Shown: positions 10,718-21,863 of the stretch, in pieces
Layout of the letters: each line of letters begins with the position of its first letter
Numbering within the stretch: the stretch's first letter is position 1
NCBI GenBank assembly: GCA_016647705.1
Contig: CM028330.1
Location: forward strand, 34,299,534-34,363,533
DNA: 64,000 nucleotides
Direction of reading: 5' to 3'
From: Eucommia ulmoides
Taxonomy: Eukaryota > Streptophyta > Magnoliopsida > Garryales > Eucommiaceae
Position numbers and translations under genes: made by a program
Notes under the pieces: model-generated
Seen by the model: the letters and a program-made list of their open reading frames with translations, nothing else
Told to the model about the DNA's origin: nothing
The model's database searches: none

Positions 10718-11783
10718 TTTTTAGGCGGTACTCGAAATAAAACTCCCTGAGTTTGATTAACCACTTTAGTAGTTACTTGAAAGTTTTTGGTCGAAGTAGA
10801 ATGACCCTCAGTACTTGATTGGTCAATACCACCGTTGGGTGAGCTTGGAAATAATGTTGAAATTTCTTCATTGATATTATCAACGAGGAGGCTATCAGAT
10901 CCAGTAAAGGATAATGAGATTCTGCTCCATTCAAAGCGTGGCTGACGTAGCATTGGGCCTCTAAACTCCTTATTCCTCAACTACAAGCGTCAAGCTCACA
11001 GCGATATTCGAGGTTTCCATATAGATAATCATTTCATGACCCAACTTTGGGGTGGTGAGAATTAGTGACTTCGAGATATACTTCTTGAGTACTTATAAAG
11101 CTTCCTCACACTCGTCGTTCAACACCAAACTTTTGTTCCCCAAAGGGTTTTGAAAAAAGGTGGGCATTTATTCGATGCCCGAAAAAGTAAATGATTCAAA
11201 CTGCTACATGACCTATTAGGATTTCCACCTCCTTGACCGTCCTTGGTGACATCATGTTTAGGATCATCTTGACCTACTCTAGGCTAGATTCAAATTTCCC
11301 TTCTTGTTACCAGATAGCCAAGGAACTTCCCGATGCTGACCCCGAACATACATTTGCTCGGGTTGAACTTCATCTTATGTTTCCTTAGCACGTTGAATCA
11401 TTCTTACAGATTGGCTAGATGGTCACCGACCATTTTGCTCTTGACCAGCATATCGTCGATGTAGACCTCCATAGTCTTCCTAAGAGATTGATGAAAATTT
11501 GTTTACCAGACTCTGATATGTTGCTCCTATATTTTGCATCATAACTGTATCAATTTGTAGCAATAGAGGCCATTGTTAGTGATAAAGGTTGTTTTCCCTT
11601 TGTTGGGCGGATACGTGATGATCTGTTTGTATCCCGAGAAGGTATTGAGAAAGCCGAGTGACTCGTAACCAACAGTGGCATCTAGGATTACGTCGATCTT
11701 TGGCAAGGGAAAATAGTCATTTAGACATGCTTTGTTAAGGTTGGTGAAGGCTACACACATGTGTCACTTCCTTGTCTTTTTCT

Positions 11784-13440
11784 ATAGGGAAAATTACATT
11801 TTAAACCCTCTAACTATTAATAGATTTCTAAGTAGTCCTCCTAAATTTTTAAGTTTCATTTTAAAGTCTCTACATATAAACACAGTTTTAAAAGGTCCCT
11901 CTGTTAGATTTTTCATCCAAACTAACAAAATGAAGGGAAAAAATAGTACTTTTCTATTTTTTTTTTCATTTTTTTAATCATTTTTCTCTTTTTCTTTTTC
12001 TTCCTTTTTCTTCACTTCACCAACCTCTCTCTTTCTTCGACTTTCTCTCTTTCCACCACCTTCTTCCACCACCGTCGCCACCACCACCAATGCCATTTCC
12101 ACCCACGCAACCACTACCCTGCTGCCACCAATGTTGCCGACAGGGTGAACCACCCTCGTAACAGGAGATGGTTCACCCCCTGTTATGGTGGTGGTTTACC
12201 CCTGTAATAGGAGGTGGTTCAAGGGGTGATTCCCCACTAATATGGGGTGAACCACCCCATGTTACGAGGATGTTCAGGGGGTGGTTCACCCCATATTACA
12301 AGGGGAATCACCCTTTGTAACGTGGGGTATTGGGGTGAAACCCCCTGTAACGTCCTCATCAATGTCGGCACCAAGAACTCTCATCTCTCCCCCCTCAACT
12401 CCTGCTTGTGCTTCAAGCTTAAGTTACCGAAAAACTAATACACTTGCTTGTGATTGGTACAAGTACTATTCCTCCTCCTCCTCACCACCCCCTCTAAACA
12501 ACAACAATGGCTGAACCATCCTCATGTACTTCTTCAAAGCATGGCTCAAATTGAACCTTATCTTCCTTTTTCTCCCTTTTTTCTTTGCTTTTTTCTCCTT
12601 CGTCATTGTCATTACAAGCCATTTTCTCCACCTCGACATCCCCTTAAACAACGAGAAAGAACCAGATTTGTTTTTCTTCCTCCTCCCTCTCTTCCTCATC
12701 TTTCTGTCTCGTGATTATTGTTAAGTTAATGATAATTTTTGTGGGTTTTGTTTGGAGTTTGTTGTTGTTATTGTTGTTCATCTAATAGGTCTCTAATAGG
12801 GAGAGTGAAGATGTCCATGGAGTTGGTGGAGGAGCGAAGGGAGATGAGGAGGTGGTTGTGGAAAAATATATCGTCGGTTGGAGATAAATCAATAATAGCG
12901 GCAGAGGGGAGAGAAGATGGTGGTTTGGTAATTTCTAATCATCTTGTTGTTGAAGAGAGACAGTGAAGGAGAATTCATTGGAAGGAAAGGATGAAGCTGA
13001 GGGTGGTGACGGTTGTTGGGTTTCTCGCTTCGACTCCTTTTTAGTTTTTTTTTTTTCCCATTTTTAGGTACGCCCAGAGCCTGTCTTTCTCTTTCTCTCT
13101 CTCTTCTTATTCTTCCTTTGATAGTTGGAGGAGAGATAAGAATAAGATCAAAAAGTAGTAGAGAGAGAAAGATAAGGTGGAGAGAAAGAGAGAGTAGGGG
13201 AGAAAGAGAGGACAATGGACGAAGAAAAAAGAAACAGAAAAAAGAGAAAAATGATTAAAAATGAAAAAAAAAATAGAAAATTATTATTTTACCCCTTCAT
13301 TCTGTTAGTTTGAAAGAAAAATCTAATAGAATGACATTTTAAAACTGTGTTCATACGTAGAGGGTTTAAAATAAAATGTAAAAATTTAGGAGGACTACTT
13401 AGAAATATGTCAATAGTTAGAAGGTTTAAAATGTAATTTG
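11784..13440. mobile_element. Non-autonomous MULE with about 150-bp terminal inverted repeats
   Basis: The left end (ATTACATTTTAAACCCTCTA..., 11792-11940) and right end (reverse complement of 13290-13437) match over about 150 bp, including CTAAGTAGTCCTCCTAAATT and AACACAGTTTTAAAA. Imperfect 9-bp repeats TCTTTTTCT (11775-11783) and TTATTTTCT (13441-13449) flank it. It interrupts the Gypsy RT. The interior has purine/pyrimidine-biased tracts and no transposase. It is related in terminal sequence to the Pack-MULE at 43791-45366. Confidence 0.8.
12135..12350. repeat. Cluster of short palindromic repeats in the MULE interior
   Basis: GGTGGTTCACCCC and its reverse complement GGGGTGAACCACC, joined by GTAACAGG/CCTGTTAC, recur many times with variation. 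The surrounding sequence is GC-richer than the element ends, suggesting acquired or locally expanded sequence. Confidence 0.65.
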
Positions 13441-13984
13441 TTATTTTCTTCACTACAACCTCATTCGTTATCTAGAGAGGAAAGTTGATCTCTTCGATAG
13501 TGTCTTAATCAAGCAGCTTCTTAGTTTCTTATTCAATCACGGCCTATCGTTCTAATCAGAATTTTTGCTGCTTCTATCAAACTGGTGGATACGCCGGATC
13601 GATGTACAACCGACACATGGAGATACTCCGGTTGATCCCACGTAGATCTATATATGACCAGGTGAATAAATTATAGTTGGCTTTGAGTAGCTCGATCAAT
13701 TGCTCTCTTGTCTCCTAAGAGGGCTTTCTCGATCTGGACAGTTCAGTCCAAATTGGTCAGGTGTATTTAGACATCCTCGAACTCTTCGTCAAGATGAGGT
13801 AATGAGTAGTTTGATTGTTCAACTTAGGGGGTCCAGAATATCTTTTTTCTCGTGATGCTCTGTCATGTCCCTATGCAGAAAGTCCTCATTGACCTCCTCA
13901 TTCTCTTATTGTTATTTGGGAAGCTCTATCTCAGTCACAAAACACTCCCCAGCTACTTTTTGGCTCTCTCGTACCTTGTTGATC

Positions 13985-14480
13985 CTATTCTTGATCGGTA
14001 ACTTCAGCATCAAGTGGTATGTTGAAGTGATGGCCTTTTAACACGTTTAGGCACGACCTTCTGATAATAGCGTTATACACAGATGGATAGTCCACTACCT
14101 TAAACCTTGCGTTGACAGTCAAGTGCTTCGGCTCTGTTCCCGTTGTGATTTGAAGCGTAATCCAACATCGGGGCTTCATATTTTTCTCACTGAAACTAAC
14201 CAGGGGAGTCATCATTAGTTTTAGCTGGTCACGATCGATACCCATTTTGTTGAATACAATTAAGTAGAGTATCTCTACTGAGCTGCATTTGTTACCAGCA
14301 CTCACCCCACGTTATAGTTGGTGATATGTAAGGTGACCACCAATATGTCATCATGTGACATGTGAACCCTACACAAGTCTTCCTCAGTGAAAGTGATAGC
14401 CTCTCTTTCTCTCTCTGCAAGAGACTTCTTGAACACTTGGAACATGTATTCCTCAGTCGAGCATTTAACCCACTGAGCAT
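13985..14480 (-). pseudogene. Gypsy aspartic-protease region
   Basis: The minus-strand frame (14305-13985) reads SSVEILYLIVFNKMG, WITLQITTG and FKVVDYPSVYNAIIRR, which matches the retropepsin-linker region of Tat-type Gypsy elements (strand after the catalytic Asp, VVD.PSAYNAIIGR). The catalytic DTG-like segment should lie just upstream but is obscured by shifts. It would process Gag-Pol. Confidence 0.65.
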
Positions 14481-14506
14481 GTATCTTATGCTCGGACTTG
14501 GATAGT

Positions 14507-15858
14507 TGGTAGCGCAAAATTATTTCGTCGTTACTTTTACCGCAAGTGTACGGTTCAAGTTTTAGTATAGATTGGGAAGAGTAGGGATTGTCGTATCTAC
14601 AGGGATTAGATTAGATTATTGTTGAGTACCGCGATTGTCATAACCGGACTTTATCTATGCGACTTAAATTTAGGTTTTTATAATAATTATAAACTAAACT
14701 AATTATACTAATATATTAGTATTGACGTTTAAGGGAGTAAATTGTCTAGGAATTAACTTTGTTCATTTAAACGCGTTCAATTTAATCTACTTTACATTAA
14801 AGGCATTCACATTATCCGACAATTTAGGTATTGAAATCTCACTCACTACCTCTCCCGAGTGTAAATGAATGAATATGTGATTTTGCGTCAATGCCAAAGT
14901 CCTCCTCAAGCGTCTATACGACACTTAGTCACATGAGTCTCTCCCCAACCTCACTGATTGCATACTTTCTAACACCCTCTCGAGTCATTAGATCATCACG
15001 TTGTGTTTAAACCCTAGTTCGAATCTGGGGTTATCTCTCCCGAGTGTCAAACTCCGTATTCTCAAAATCAACCCTAATACCATAACAAGTATATTAAGAT
15101 TGTAATAAAACAGTAAACAGAATCGGATAAACATGAACAACCATTAACGAAACATTAATTTATTCAAAGCACGTTTTCGTGAAATACATCAAGCCCTAGA
15201 CAATATATGTTTAGCTATATATGGCCATAGCCCTATATACAACTAGAAATAAGCTAAACATATACAAAACAATCAACCAATCTAAGAAATAAAGAGAGAA
15301 ATGAGGAGACTAGCCGTTATCTGAAGAACTGTCGCTAAAACCGCTCCAAGAACGTTTCCTCTTATTGACTTTGTGATCTTCTCTTGGTTGAATGGCTTTG
15401 GAGCTCTCAAGACACTCCCAAAAATGTTCCTAAGTGTTTGGGGGGAAAGAGAGGATATTTATAGGATCCAAAATATCAACAAAATATCCTAAAATATCTA
15501 AATTGTCTGGCACCTGACTGCTTCAGCGGTAGAGAAGTCTGTGGCTTTCTACTGGATGACCGCTGTAGCGGTGGAGCTCTCTGTATTTTTTCGTTGCAGC
15601 AGTGGAAATGCAGCAACTCTTTGTACTTTGACCGCTGCAGTGGTGGGCTGCAGGTTCTGAACTTTTATCTTTTGCTCGTTTTTCCACCGTTCTTCCACCG
15701 ACTCGCTCGTTTATAGATCATTTTTGTCCATTTTCACCCCAAACACCTGGTTTATACATAAACAAATAAAAACATATTAAAATATAATAAAACACTATAA
15801 AAATACTCGAAAACTACCAAAAGTGGGTTTGAAATAAATAGATAAATTACACCTATCA
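14507..15858 (-). mobile_element. Solo LTR nested in the Gypsy element, target duplication ATAGT
   Basis: 1352 bp from TGGTAGCG to CCTATCA (minus strand TGATAGG...CGCTACCA), flanked exactly by ATAGT at 14502-14506 and 15859-15863. Its gag-side and protease-side neighbours join when it is removed. It has no coding capacity. Three GC-rich units around CCGCTGNAGCGGT lie at about 15525-15655. Orientation is inferred from the polypurine-poor end and is uncertain; the family is unidentified. Confidence 0.8.
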
Positions 15859-15869
15859 ATAGTCTTCTG

Positions 15870-17627
15870 GAAGCGAATCCACCATGGATTGTGTGGATGC
15901 TCCTGCAAACCTCATGTCTTTCTCTCTCTTCGTCAGGGCGTTGTCGCCCTGATCTTCTTCAGTTGTGAACCTCTAGAGGTGACCCTATAAATAAACTATT
16001 TGATCTCGTTCTTCAATTCGTAGTAGCTATCAGTGGTATGACTGTGGTCCCGGTAAAAGTCATACCACTTATCTGAGTAGGTTACTTTTCCTAGACTCTT
16101 CATCGGTTGAGGCTACTTGATCAACTTCTTGTCCCTGATTTGCATCAGGATCGTCCCCAAAAAAGCACTGAGGGGGTGTAAAGTTAGTGAATTGCAAGGA
16201 AGACCTATTCATCCCCGACTTCTTATTGAAACCACCCCTCATTGTCTTGTTTTTTTTCTTCGAATAGGAGTCATCTCGACCGAATTTGTTGTAGTAGGGC
16301 TTTTCAACCTTCCTTTTCCCTTTGGTGTCCTCTTCTTCTTCGTCCTGAGATCGATACATATCCTTCGTGGTAATGAACTAGGTGGAGAGGGCCAAAGTCA
16401 TGGCCAAAGTCTTTGGTGGGACGTGGGCCATGTCATGTTAGAATGTACCTATCTGCACCCCCACCATCAGGGCGGCCATAATTATCCTATCATTGAGCTC
16501 ATCAATCTGGTCAGACTCACGGCGAAATCTCTCAATATAGGCTTTCAGTTTCTCATCCTTCTTTTGCCTTATCGACATAAAATGTGATGGATTTTTAGCT
16601 CGTCACTTACTGCTCAGAAGACTTTGTGCGAATGCAAAGCTAAAAGATTTAAAGGAGTCAAAACTACCCAATTTCAATCCTTGTACCATTTGTGCACAGC
16701 TCTGGCGAGGGTCACCGGAAAGAATTGGCATTTTGTTGAGTCCGAGGCTCCGCGCAAGTCCATATGAGCATGGTAGGTGCCTAGGTACTCCGCTGGGTCA
16801 GAATTTTACTGGTACGTCACAATTTAAGACGACATATTTAAGTTAGTCGAGACTTTTTCCCGTAGCACCCGAGTAGTAAAAGGAGAATCATTCATCTTTA
16901 CTATCTCATAAACGTTGGGCTTCTTCTTCCCAATTTGTCCTAATTTTTCATTGATGGCCTTACCTGGTCATGGAGGTCCTTATCGGTCTATTGATCTAAG
17001 TCACTTCTCTGATCCCTCAACCAAAATGTCGAGAAGACTTCCACTGAAGAAGGTAGAGCATTGCGAGATATGTCATGGGTCTTTCTTGCAACTCAGGTAA
17101 GTCGCGTCTTATTTTTTCTTGCAGGCGCTCCGTTCAGCCTCTGTCGGGGCTAAGAATGCCCGGGGTCCCAATCACGAGTGCATATTGGGGGTCTTCTCAG
17201 ATTGCAGGACCTCAAAGCCTCGTCGGTTGTTATAGATTCCCTGACGCAACTCGTCTCTCTCTTTTCAGATTATCTTTAATTCTCGACGGAGATCATGCTA
17301 TGCTTGGCAACGCTTCTCCTCCTAACGTTGTTTACACTAAACACATCGCCCCTCATCCGCAATAGGTTGTGCCTCACTCATAGGTAGCACGTGCCCTTAT
17401 GGAATGAACGATCGCAGAGGTAGTCGATTCTAATTAGCTTGTCCAGTCAGATACCAGACGGTTTGAGAAAGATCTTGGATCTCTCTCATCAATTCCAATA
17501 AGAGTATAGGTGACTCTCCTAAGAGACCAGCTTCATGATCTGCTACGCAGATCAATTGTCTTTTACTTTCATTTTCATTGGTCATGATCCCAAATCTTAG
17601 AGTAACCACATATTTTTGTGAAAGCAA
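15870..17627 (-). pseudogene. Gypsy gag
   Basis: The minus-strand frame begins near 17627 (MLSQKYVV) just inside the primer-binding site. It runs through poorly preserved capsid sequence to a lysine-rich block (KRKVEKPYYNKFGRDD, 16359-16069) and a degenerate WYDFYRDHSHTTDSYYELKNEI (about 16060-15990), the remnant of the YCxFHxxxGHxTxxC region that ends Gag in this lineage. Several cysteines and histidines are lost. It is broken by stops throughout. Confidence 0.7.
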
Positions 17628-17636
17628 CTATCAATC

Positions 17637-17655
17637 GTTCCCATATACGGTGCCA
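17637..17655 (-). other. Primer-binding site of the Gypsy element
   Basis: On the minus strand TGGCACCGTATATGGGAAC starts 3 nt inside the 5' LTR end. It resembles the TGGCGCCGTCTGTGGGAAC site common in Tat/Athila elements. It fixes the element's orientation. Confidence 0.75.
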
Positions 17656-17658
17656 ATA

Positions 17659-18318
17659 TGATGAGGACAAAAAATGGTTCACTAGACACATTACTCTAAG
17701 ATTCAAGAGATTAGAATATTTCTTAGCTTAATTCACTTTCCCTCAGCTTGAATCCTTACAAAACAATACACCACAGGTGGGCTTACCGGCGTTGCACCTC
17801 CGGTGTGAGAATTAGTTAGTTGAGGGTTTCTCCGTAGAATTTAGCAGAGTGGTGGCTAAGAAAAAATGTTTGTTCCAGATTAGCTCACCATTAGTATATA
17901 GGAGCAGACGAAGACTTGTGTGACAAGTCTTCCCTAATTCTCGGCCCATCATCATTAAGGTGGCGATGATCTCGGCCTGTTGCCATTAAGGTGGTAATGA
18001 TATAGGGGCGTGGATCGTGGGGCCATTACTCAAGGGAGGTAATGACTCATTCTTTACACAAATAAAGGCAATTTTAATTGGTTTGAGTAGAAGTAGTGTT
18101 GGCTCTCCCGCCCAAGGGCGTAGCTTGACCGATATGTAAAGAAAGAGCCAGGTTGAACTGGTCCCCTAGTTGGTTTCGAGGTAAAGTGCTTCCTGAGGTG
18201 ATTTTTGGGCTAGGGATGTCTCGTCGACCTGCCAAGAGCCCACTGTAGTTTCCCATGCTTGTCATGTGCTTAGGGACACGTGGCGTTGTTCTAGGCCTCG
18301 CTAGACTTTCCCTTATCA
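17659..18318 (-). repeat. 5' LTR of the Gypsy element
   Basis: 660 bp, TGATGAGG...CCTTATCA on the plus strand, paired with 9611-10262 and followed outward by the target copy AACAA. Confidence 0.85.
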
Positions 18319-18591
18319 AACAATATTTATATAATCAAAAAATAATTTCAAAATACATTTTATTGAATTAATTAAAATATTTTACAGATACAAGCCATAA
18401 ATGTAAAATTATAAAGGATTTTTTAAACTAACACCCATTTTCACCAAACATATTAAAATGGGCCCCTAGGAACAAAGCCCATACTAACTAAAATCCATTA
18501 ATTTATTTAAATTTTAAGAAAACAACATGAAGTAACTTTCACAAAATTTGTTGTACAACAACTTTCACCAAATACATATTCTCTCACTAGA
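18319..18591. other. AT-rich host DNA between two retroelements
   Basis: Contains the right-hand Gypsy target copy and the continuation of the 350-bp host duplication. No gene is seen. Confidence 0.5.
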
Positions 18592-18645
18592 TCAACAACA
18601 ACATAATAATTAGGGGATGCAAATGTTGTTATACAACAACAATGT

Positions 18646-21600
18646 TGTTGATCCTAAGATTTTGATGGACAATTAAATATTGATATTTTTGTGGAACTAA
18701 TAGTTTGATTAAGTGTTTCAGTTTATTAGTTCCAATGATGAAGATATGATGACAAGTAATGAACACATGCAAAAGAGACTGACAAAGACGATAGACATTA
18801 AGAGACCAAAGATTTTGAAGAATCTAAGGAAAAACAATTCAGGTTAATTTTTACTCTTAATGTATCCCAATTAGGATCACACACAACACAAAAAGTTTTT
18901 AAATTTATGTGTGTTTTGATAGGATCCTAATTAGTGAAAATATCTGCTCCTATGTGTAATTGAAAAAGAAATATTGATAATTAATTAAAATTAAATTTAA
19001 GAATTTAGTGGAGCTAATTAAGAAAATAAATCAGTTAAAGGGGCGAAAATGTTGAAGAAAATGAATTAAGAACGAATTTAAAAGAGGTTCCCAGTATTGA
19101 CAAGTCGACAGGTAAGTCGACCGGAGTATAGAAAAAGAAGTCTCTGAATCTCCCAGTCGATAGGTAGATCGACCTATGCTAAAAATATGAACTCTCTTAA
19201 TCGTCCGATCGACAAATGATGGATGGGTGGTCGACTGATGGGCGAAGAAATTTTGGCTTGGCTAGTATCCTGAATCGAGTGGTCGATTTATAGGTCTTGG
19301 TCGGTCGACTGATGAGTCGGTTTCAGGTTTAGAGGATTTCGAGAATTTTGATTCAAAACTAACCGTTACCAAGTCATTTTTGGATTACCTAATTGAGATA
19401 TTCTAGGAATTTGTACTTAATTGAGATATGATCCATATATTTTATTATCCCTATTAATTTGGTCTATTTAATTAAATATTTTTTTAATTAAAGTGCTTTA
19501 ATACTTCTATTTTGATGAATTTCGATTCAAAAATGTTTAAGGACCAAAATGAGATTTTCCAAGAATATTTGTAAATGAAAAAGATCTATTTTGATTATAT
19601 ATGATGTATAGGGTCTTGGGGTGTCATTTAATAACATAATATTTGAAATGTAGTTGTTATAAGACATCTTTGAAATTCCTATATTTAAACCTACGAATTT
19701 TGAGTTTAAATATTGTTATTTTGGGGGAGAATATTTTGGGCCTAAAATATGGGAGAGATTTAAGGGATTTTATTTTGATCTTACGATTTAGTCCGTGTAT
19801 TTAAATATAATTCTTTTTATACTTTCATTGATTAAGATCAAATTATTTTGGGGACTAAATTGAGAGTTTTAGAAGTTATATTATTAAGTTGAATATACCA
19901 GGATTGAAAGGTATCAATATATGGGGTCTATAGGTAATTTTAAATGACATATTTTGTAGAAACTAGCCGTGATAGGGCTTGTTTTAAGTGACTTTAAATA
20001 GACCTGCGGATTTCACATGTTAAAACACAATATCAAGAATTATTCAGTTCCTAAGGTGGCGTTTGGTAACCATTTATGTTCTTATCCCAGTAATGGGATG
20101 GGATGAGATGAGAATTTTATTTCTTTCTTGGAAGTAGAATCGCATTTGGTAACGATAATTTTTTTTTTTGGAGAACAGAATCGCGTTTGATAACAATTTT
20201 ATCCTAAAATAAAAAAAATAAAAAAAAAAAATTTGAGAACAGTTTTTTTTGTTTTGGTCGGGCAGCCGGACGGTAATTGGCGGGCGGCTGACAGTGGCCT
20301 GCCGACAGCTGACAGCAGTGCTGGAAGTTGCTGGATGGTGGGTGGTGACAGTATCGGAGGTGACCGGCGATGGTTGCCGGTGGCGACGGCGATCGGTCAA
20401 CAGCGACAGTGGTTGGGGGCGACGGCGGACAGCGGTGGCAGACGGCAGATGAATAGTGACGGGGATTTTTGGGAATGGAATGGGAATAATGAGAAACAAC
20501 TTTTTTTTTGTTTCTCATTTCTTAAGAAAAAAGTGGGCACAATTCTCAAATTGGAATGGAATGGGAACGAGAACAAAAATTATCAAACGCTATTCCCAAA
20601 CAGAAATCCCAAAAATCTGAGAATGGGATAGAAACGGTTACCAAACGGGGCCTAAGCTTTTCTAAGAGTTATCATTATGATATTATACAAAAAAATATTA
20701 TGAGATTATTCCAGAGTTAAAGTTATTGAGTTAAAGCGCTAATTTATTTGGTGTCACCAATCTGAGCTGTCTAATGATCTGTTTTGCAATCCATTGGTGT
20801 TTTCCTGGTGAGATCATTCCAAACTTATTCTTTAATTAAGTATTTGATTATTATTACTTACTTGGTGAATTGATCCTTTTGAGAAATTATTTTTGAACTT
20901 TAAAAGCATAAAAATCTTGTAAAATGATTTGTGTGTTAATCTGATTACGTGCTTAATTGTGCTCCACGCATTCTTTATTATAATCAGATTTTGTTTTCTT
21001 ATTTTATTTCTATCACTAGTATCGGGACATTAATTGAGTATTAATTAATTTGAGGTGGTAGAAACTCCTAGTGAGAAGAACTTATCAATTTTTGTAATTG
21101 GTGAGTTGTGTGCGGATTAGATACTATTGGGAGTGTATAATTAGGGTTAGTTGGTTTCAATATCTTCCGATAAAGAGATTAAGGTTTTGATCTTTTCCTA
21201 GAATATAAAAAGATTAGGTGTTAATTCTTCCTTGATTGAATTGATTTGTGAGCAATTTTGTAACGGTTCAATCCTTACCGGGTAAAAGGATATTTGGAGT
21301 GTTTGTGAGATTTTGATTCTTTAGCCTAAGGTATAAAAAGAATTAGGTTATTCTTGAGTCTATAAAAAGTAGAGATTATTTCTAAGTCTGTGAAAATGAA
21401 TTTGCAAAGGTTGATTCTGAGCCTGTGAAAAGAATCTTTGTGATGGTTTGGTTCTTACCTTTAAAGGAATCTTGAGTTTAGTGGGTGCAACTCTCCGTGG
21501 GGCTCGGAGAACTGGATTAGCCAAGAGTAGCTTGGTGAACCAGGATATATCGGTTTGTATTGCATTGTTTATTTCTTTTATTTTATCTTGTATTGTTTGG

Positions 21601-21758
21601 GTGACACCTAGAGCTTATTACACTTATCCGCTGCTATAAAGATAATAATTAATTTTAAGATAAAATTAATTATTTGATTCTTGAAGTGTTATTATTTAGA
21701 TTAATTTTTTAATACTACTCAATTCACCCATCCTCTTGGGTAGTTTACTGAGCCAACA
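18646..21758 (+). mobile_element. Solo LTR, SIRE/Maximus-like Copia family, target duplication AATGT
   Basis: Runs TGTTGATCCTAAG...GAGCCAACA with AATGT directly on both sides (18641-18645, 21759-21763). There is no primer-binding site or internal coding. The 5' third holds repeated GTCGAC-like motifs (19100-19320) and the 3' third holds 'gattctgagcctgtgaaaag' phrases. A Tourist MITE interrupts it at 20055. Without the MITE it is about 2.5 kb. Confidence 0.9.
20055..20652. mobile_element. Tourist-like (PIF/Harbinger) MITE, target duplication TAA
   Basis: Termini GGTGGCGTTTGGTAACC and GGTTACCAAACGGGGCC are inverted and flanked by TAA (20052-20054, 20653-20655). Subterminal GGGATGGGATGAGATG-type repeats are shared with 36185-37203. 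The middle (20250-20460) is a GC-rich GGC/GAC-like tract unlike the rest and probably acquired or expanded; open frames there are low complexity. Confidence 0.85.
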
Positions 21759-21863
21759 AATGTCAACAACAACATAATGGATGGAGATGTAAATGTTGTT
21801 GTACAATAACAATGTCAACAACAATATAATAAATAAGGGATGTAAATGTTACTGTACATCAAA

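Larger units (their letters stand above)
11090..13640 (-). pseudogene. Gypsy reverse transcriptase, split by a MULE
   Basis: On the minus strand the N-terminal part (13640-13450) reads PVRQKQQKF...EEINFPL...VVVKK. Reading resumes at 11783 into MCVAFTNLNKACLNDYFPLP, FSGYKQIITYP and KTTFITNNGLYCYK (11760-11539), then the catalytic box YIDDMLVKSKM (11463 downward) and FNPSKCMFGV...GKFLGYLV. The order and spacing fit a Tat-type Gypsy RT that copies element RNA to cDNA. Stops after HLANL, frame shifts and the insertion at VVVKK|...MCV make it inactive. Confidence 0.85.
9611..18318 (-). mobile_element. Ty3/Gypsy (Tat-lineage-like) LTR retrotransposon, degenerate, with two nested insertions
   Basis: Two LTRs (9611-10262 and 17659-18318, TGATRAGG...CCTTATCA) flank a minus-strand interior with primer-binding site, gag, protease and reverse transcriptase in that order. 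A 5-bp duplication AACAA abuts both outer ends (9606-9610, 18319-18323). No integrase or RNase H domain is recognisable between 10263 and 11090, so the 3' part of pol is lost. A MULE sits at 11784-13440 and a solo LTR at 14507-15858. Many stops and shifts show it is old. Confidence 0.85.
18592..21863. repeat. 52-bp host tandem repeat interrupted by a solo LTR
   Basis: Units TCAACAACA(A/T)ATAAT...GGGATGTAAATGTTGTTGTAC...AACAATG run 18592-18645, then resume at 21762-21814 and 21815-21863. The LTR at 18646-21758 lies at a unit junction and carries target duplication AATGT. Confidence 0.8.

Noticed and set aside
12454-13258. Several 60-108-residue frames rich in Ser, Leu, Lys or Arg
   Set aside because: They arise from purine/pyrimidine-biased arms and repeats of the nested MULE and show no domain or splice structure.
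20233-20631. Open frames of 67-141 residues on both strands in a GC-rich tract
   Set aside because: They lie inside a Tourist MITE, overlap in several frames and are low complexity; the openness follows from base composition.
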